Shown here piece by piece: positions 6,545-9,020 of a DNA stretch of 9,020 nucleotides (within the stretch, counting starts at the first letter, position 1; the number at the start of each line of letters is the position of its first letter). A program made the translations under genes and the position numbers. This stretch comes from an uncultured Porphyromonas sp. (GTDB lineage: Bacteria; Bacteroidota; Bacteroidia; Bacteroidales; Porphyromonadaceae). The DNA lies in the NCBI GenBank assembly GCA_945965245.1, contig CAMFNC010000142.1, positions 1-9,020 of the forward strand. Reading direction: 5' to 3'. Below the pieces are notes generated by a model. That model was not told where the DNA came from, searched no databases, and was given only the letters and a program-made list of their open reading frames with translations.

Positions 6545-7291
6545 TTATGGCTTGTGAAAGAGTTTGGATTTAATCAAACCCCATTTATCCAGCCTGTATA
6601 GAATGGACACGCCCATGACACCAAAGCCATAGATGAAGCTGCGCTTGAGGTTGATGGAGCTGGCCTCTTCAAAATATTTGGTGGGGCAGGTCATTTCTCC
6701 GATTTCAAACCCATTGTAGAAAATCTGAGCAATCATCTGATTGTCGAAGATGAAGTCGTCCGAATTGTTTTCGAAAAGAATACACTCCAATACTTCTCTG
6801 GAAAAAGCTCTGTAACCGCTGTGGTATTCCGATAATTTTTGGTTGATAAGGATATTCTCGAATAAAGTGAGAAAACGGTTCGAAACGAACTTTATCATGG
6901 GCATACCTCCCCTCAGAGCGCCTTTACCTAAAATTCTGGACGCGAGCACTACGGGATACACGTCATTGGCAATCATATAGGCCATGGAATGAATTAACTT
7001 GGGGGTATATTGGTAGTCGGGATGCAGCATAATCACGATGTCTGCTCCGTGTTCCAAAGCACGCTTATAGCAGGTTTTCTGATTGCCTCCGTAGCCTCTG
7101 TTTACCTCGTGTTTGATTACTTCGCTAATTCCCAGTTCATGCGCCTTGCAGACCGTTTGGTCGCTACTGCAATCATCTGTGAGAATAATCTCGTCCACGA
7201 TGTCGGTGGGTATTTCATTATAAGTTTTTTCCAGTGTTTGCTCTGCATTGTATGCAGGCATTACCACCACGATTTTCTTACCGTTAATCAT
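6545..7291 (-). CDS. Family 2 glycosyltransferase, polyprenyl-phosphate sugar synthase-like
   Basis: 248 aa, a single GT-A domain similar in size and motifs to dolichyl-phosphate mannose synthase-like enzymes without C-terminal membrane helices. Visible features are the nucleotide-binding start VVVMPAYNAEQTLEKT (8-23), the Asp pair D39-D40 in LTDDCSSD, the NRGYGGNQKTCYKRAL region (64-79), the metal-site region MLHPDYQY (88-95), and HSGYRAFSREVL (157-168), which matches the acceptor-side SGFRAYSR-like motif of this group. At the metal site the usual DXD reads H90-P91-D92. A mildly hydrophobic segment at about 219-231 may let it sit on the inner membrane. It is expected to transfer a sugar from a nucleotide donor to undecaprenyl phosphate in the cytoplasm; the sugar is not predictable. 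The gene starts 13 nt after the GT39-like gene and ends 13 nt before PAP2, consistent with supplying the lipid-linked sugar that the GT39-like enzyme uses. Confidence 0.9.
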   Translation of the reverse strand: MINGKKIVVVMPAYNAEQTLEKTYNEIPTDIVDEIILTDDCSSDQTVCKAHELGISEVIKHEVNRGYGGNQKTCYKRALEHGADIVIMLHPDYQYTPKLIHSMAYMIANDVYPVVLASRILGKGALRGGMPMIKFVSNRFLTLFENILINQKLSEYHSGYRAFSREVLECILFENNSDDFIFDNQMIAQIFYNGFEIGEMTCPTKYFEEASSINLKRSFIYGFGVMGVSILYRLDKWGLIKSKLFHKP

Positions 7292-7304
7292 TATTTTTTA
7301 TTTT

Positions 7305-8978
7305 TCAGTTATCAGTGTTTGGGAGAGTACCTTTGGGGTATCTGGCATAAAAAATAAAACCGTTTTTTTCGTATAATTTCACGGCATCGGGGACTTCTCG
7401 TACGAACTCCTCTTCCTCCGTATATTGATGTTTCAGCACAAAGTAAGTCGGCTTGTTTATGTCGCCGCTTTTCAGATAATTACCATCGCTCTCGTTGTTT
7501 TGTGGCAATCGGTTAGAATAGAAATAATGAGCATAACTTTTGTGGATGGGGTAGATATAGCAGTCTTCTCCTTTTTTGCTTTCGTAAAAATCAATGGCGG
7601 CCTTTTGACTGTATTTTTCCACTTCCGGTGTGATGAAATAGCTCCCCATGAATACGAAGAGCAGCGAACCTCCCAATAGGTAGCCTAAAGCCTGCGTTCG
7701 ATTTCTGCCCCTCAACAGCATGAAAAACAATACACCAGCTATCAAAATAATCCCTGTAATCCATTCAAAACCCATCCAATCAGAGGTGGCTTCGAGGTTG
7801 TGAACGGCAAATTCATCTTGGATATAAGGTATCAGCAGATGCTTAAATTTGTCGATAAAAGGCAGTACCATCACTGCTAAGCCTAATGGGATGGCCACCA
7901 GCAGCAAAAGTCCGTCCATCCATTTATGGAACTTGACCTTACCCTCATACCATCTCATCATATACCAAGCACCGAGAAATGTGATGGGGAAATAGCACAT
8001 AGAGGAGTAGTGAACGATTTTCGTGCGCACAATGCTGAAAAGGATCAGTACCACCCAAAGCGTGATCATCATCCATTTGTATAGGTGTGCCATCATTTCA
8101 TTTTTTTCTAAGGCAAAAATTCGCTTTCTCATGGTGGGCAAAGCAAAAATCGAAGCGGGGAATACACCAAAAAACAGGATAACGAAATGATAGAACGGGA
8201 ATCCGCCGTGTCCAGCGTCTTGAGTTTCAAAAAGTCTGATTTGGTAGATGATAAAATCCTGCATGATACTCATGTTTCCTGTGGCCATTTGGAGTATGAA
8301 CCAAGCACCACCCACAAGAGTGTAGCACATGGCAAACAGCCCCACATCGCTCCATCTGAAATGATTGATTTTGAAGCGATTTAGAAGCCAGAAAGCTATG
8401 AAGCAAAGTCCAAAAACGAGCAATCCCACCGGCCCTTTGGTAAGTGTGGCCAATCCGATAAAGATAGCTGATAAAATGGCACTTGGCCAACCTTTTTCGC
8501 GTCTGTTGGGAGCCGTGTATAACAAGATAAAATAGATGCCCAGAAAGATGAAAAGATTGAACCAAGGGTCAATGATACTACTTTTGAAGTAGAAAAAGGG
8601 GAGAAAAGAACAAGCATAAATTACGGCCCAAAGTATTCCAAACCGTTGGGAGTGGTGTTTTTTGCCGGTGAAGAATAAGACTAACAGCGTCAGAATTCCT
8701 GCAATGACGTTCGGAAATCTGGCAGCAAACTCATTTACTCCGAAAACAGACATGGAGAGGGAGAGCAACCAGATGAAAAAAGGGGGTTTTTCCCAAAAGG
8801 TTTGATAATTTACTTGTACGTTGAGTAGGTCACCCGTTATGAGCATTTCTCTGGCGCTTTCGGCGAAATTGATTTCATCCCAATCGAAGAGGTGAACCCT
8901 TCCGATACCGCATCCGAAGAGCAGAATGCTCCCCACGATAATCATTACTATCGTAACCCAAGTACTGTTTTTTTGCAT
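7305..8978 (-). CDS. ArnT/PMT-like integral membrane glycosyltransferase (GT39/GT83 type)
   Basis: 557 aa with about 11-13 hydrophobic segments in the first 450 residues, then a mostly soluble C-terminal domain (about 451-557), the layout of ArnT-like GT-C enzymes. Key motifs are DWDE (32-35) in the first periplasmic loop, where the family has its catalytic acidic residue; SAREML (41-46); WEKPPFFIWL (62-71), equivalent to the FDKPPLxYWL motif of ArnT and PMT proteins; LTKGPVG (179-185); and KIVHYSSMCYFPI (320-332), resembling the KLPHYxLPxxP motif. These enzymes take a sugar from a polyprenyl-phosphate carrier and attach it to lipid A, other glycolipids or protein in the periplasm. Both GT2 and PAP2 follow in the same operon. 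The TGA stop is 13 nt before the GT2 start. Aminoarabinose transfer specifically is not supported: no aminoarabinose synthesis genes are in view. AAAGAG lies just upstream of the ATG. Confidence 0.9.
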   Translation of the reverse strand: MQKNSTWVTIVMIIVGSILLFGCGIGRVHLFDWDEINFAESAREMLITGDLLNVQVNYQTFWEKPPFFIWLLSLSMSVFGVNEFAARFPNVIAGILTLLVLFFTGKKHHSQRFGILWAVIYACSFLPFFYFKSSIIDPWFNLFIFLGIYFILLYTAPNRREKGWPSAILSAIFIGLATLTKGPVGLLVFGLCFIAFWLLNRFKINHFRWSDVGLFAMCYTLVGGAWFILQMATGNMSIMQDFIIYQIRLFETQDAGHGGFPFYHFVILFFGVFPASIFALPTMRKRIFALEKNEMMAHLYKWMMITLWVVLILFSIVRTKIVHYSSMCYFPITFLGAWYMMRWYEGKVKFHKWMDGLLLLVAIPLGLAVMVLPFIDKFKHLLIPYIQDEFAVHNLEATSDWMGFEWITGIILIAGVLFFMLLRGRNRTQALGYLLGGSLLFVFMGSYFITPEVEKYSQKAAIDFYESKKGEDCYIYPIHKSYAHYFYSNRLPQNNESDGNYLKSGDINKPTYFVLKHQYTEEEEFVREVPDAVKLYEKNGFIFYARYPKGTLPNTDN

Positions 8979-8990
8979 AACTCTTTGTGC

Positions 8991-9020
8991 TTATTCAAAA
9001 CCTTTACGTAGATTTCTTGC
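8991..9020 (-). CDS. Possible C-terminal tail of an upstream operon gene (partial)
   Basis: On the minus strand from the right edge, one frame reads ARNLRKGFE and stops with TAA at 8993-8991, leaving 12 nt to the GT39-like ATG at 8978. This spacing nearly equals the 13-nt gaps of the other two junctions, and no promoter is seen in between, so an upstream co-transcribed gene is likely. A second frame is also open through this edge and would run into the GT39-like gene before stopping, so the reading frame is uncertain. Nothing can be said about the product. Confidence 0.4.
   Translation of the reverse strand, partial: ARNLRKGFE

Noticed and set aside
8227..8617. Overlapping minus-strand frames inside the GT39-like gene
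   Set aside because: They are out-of-frame shadows; the main frame carries the family motifs and membrane segments continuously through this stretch.

Overview
The window looks like chromosomal DNA from a Gram-negative Bacteroidota bacterium, most likely Bacteroidales; I cannot name the genus. The evidence is an outer-membrane TonB-dependent receptor, a promoter matching the Bacteroides-type pattern (TTG, 19 nt, TAnnTTTG), A-rich translation starts with weak Shine-Dalgarno sequences, and protein sequences typical of the group. No rRNA, tRNA, insertion sequence, CRISPR array or phage gene was found.

Layout, left to right. (1) Positions 1-2235, minus strand: a two-gene unit with a PBP4-type D-alanyl-D-alanine carboxypeptidase/endopeptidase (dacB), followed 23 nt downstream by a HAD-family phosphatase. 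The HAD gene runs off the left edge and carries an unusual C-terminal acidic linker and membrane segment. (2) Positions 2329-2997, plus strand: uracil-DNA glycosylase (ung), divergent from dacB. (3) Positions 2998-3304: a 307-nt region between convergent genes, with three imperfect 22-bp tandem units and a strong hairpin terminator that serves the receptor gene. (4) Positions 3305-5635, minus strand: a stand-alone TonB-dependent receptor with a well-formed promoter at 5679-5708 and repeated GGATG motifs around its -33 element. No SusD-like partner is next to it. (5) Positions 5854-8978, minus strand: a tight operon of an ArnT/PMT-like membrane glycosyltransferase (GT39/GT83 type), a GT2 polyprenyl-phosphate sugar synthase-like enzyme and a PAP2 membrane phosphatase. 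The gaps between these genes are both 13 nt. A probable tail of a further upstream operon gene is visible at the right edge.

How they work together. The three right-hand genes form a plausible lipid-carrier pathway. The GT2 would load a sugar onto undecaprenyl phosphate on the cytoplasmic side. The GT39-like enzyme would transfer that sugar on the periplasmic side to lipid A, another glycolipid or protein. The PAP2 enzyme would dephosphorylate the lipid carrier or the lipid A acceptor. Sugar and acceptor cannot be read from the sequence. dacB acts on peptidoglycan and the receptor on outer-membrane uptake, so much of the window concerns the cell envelope; ung is a housekeeping DNA repair gene.

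I saw no clear evidence of a wholly new system. The most unusual points are the HAD-plus-membrane-segment protein, the 22-bp repeat array, and the unassigned sugar-transfer operon.
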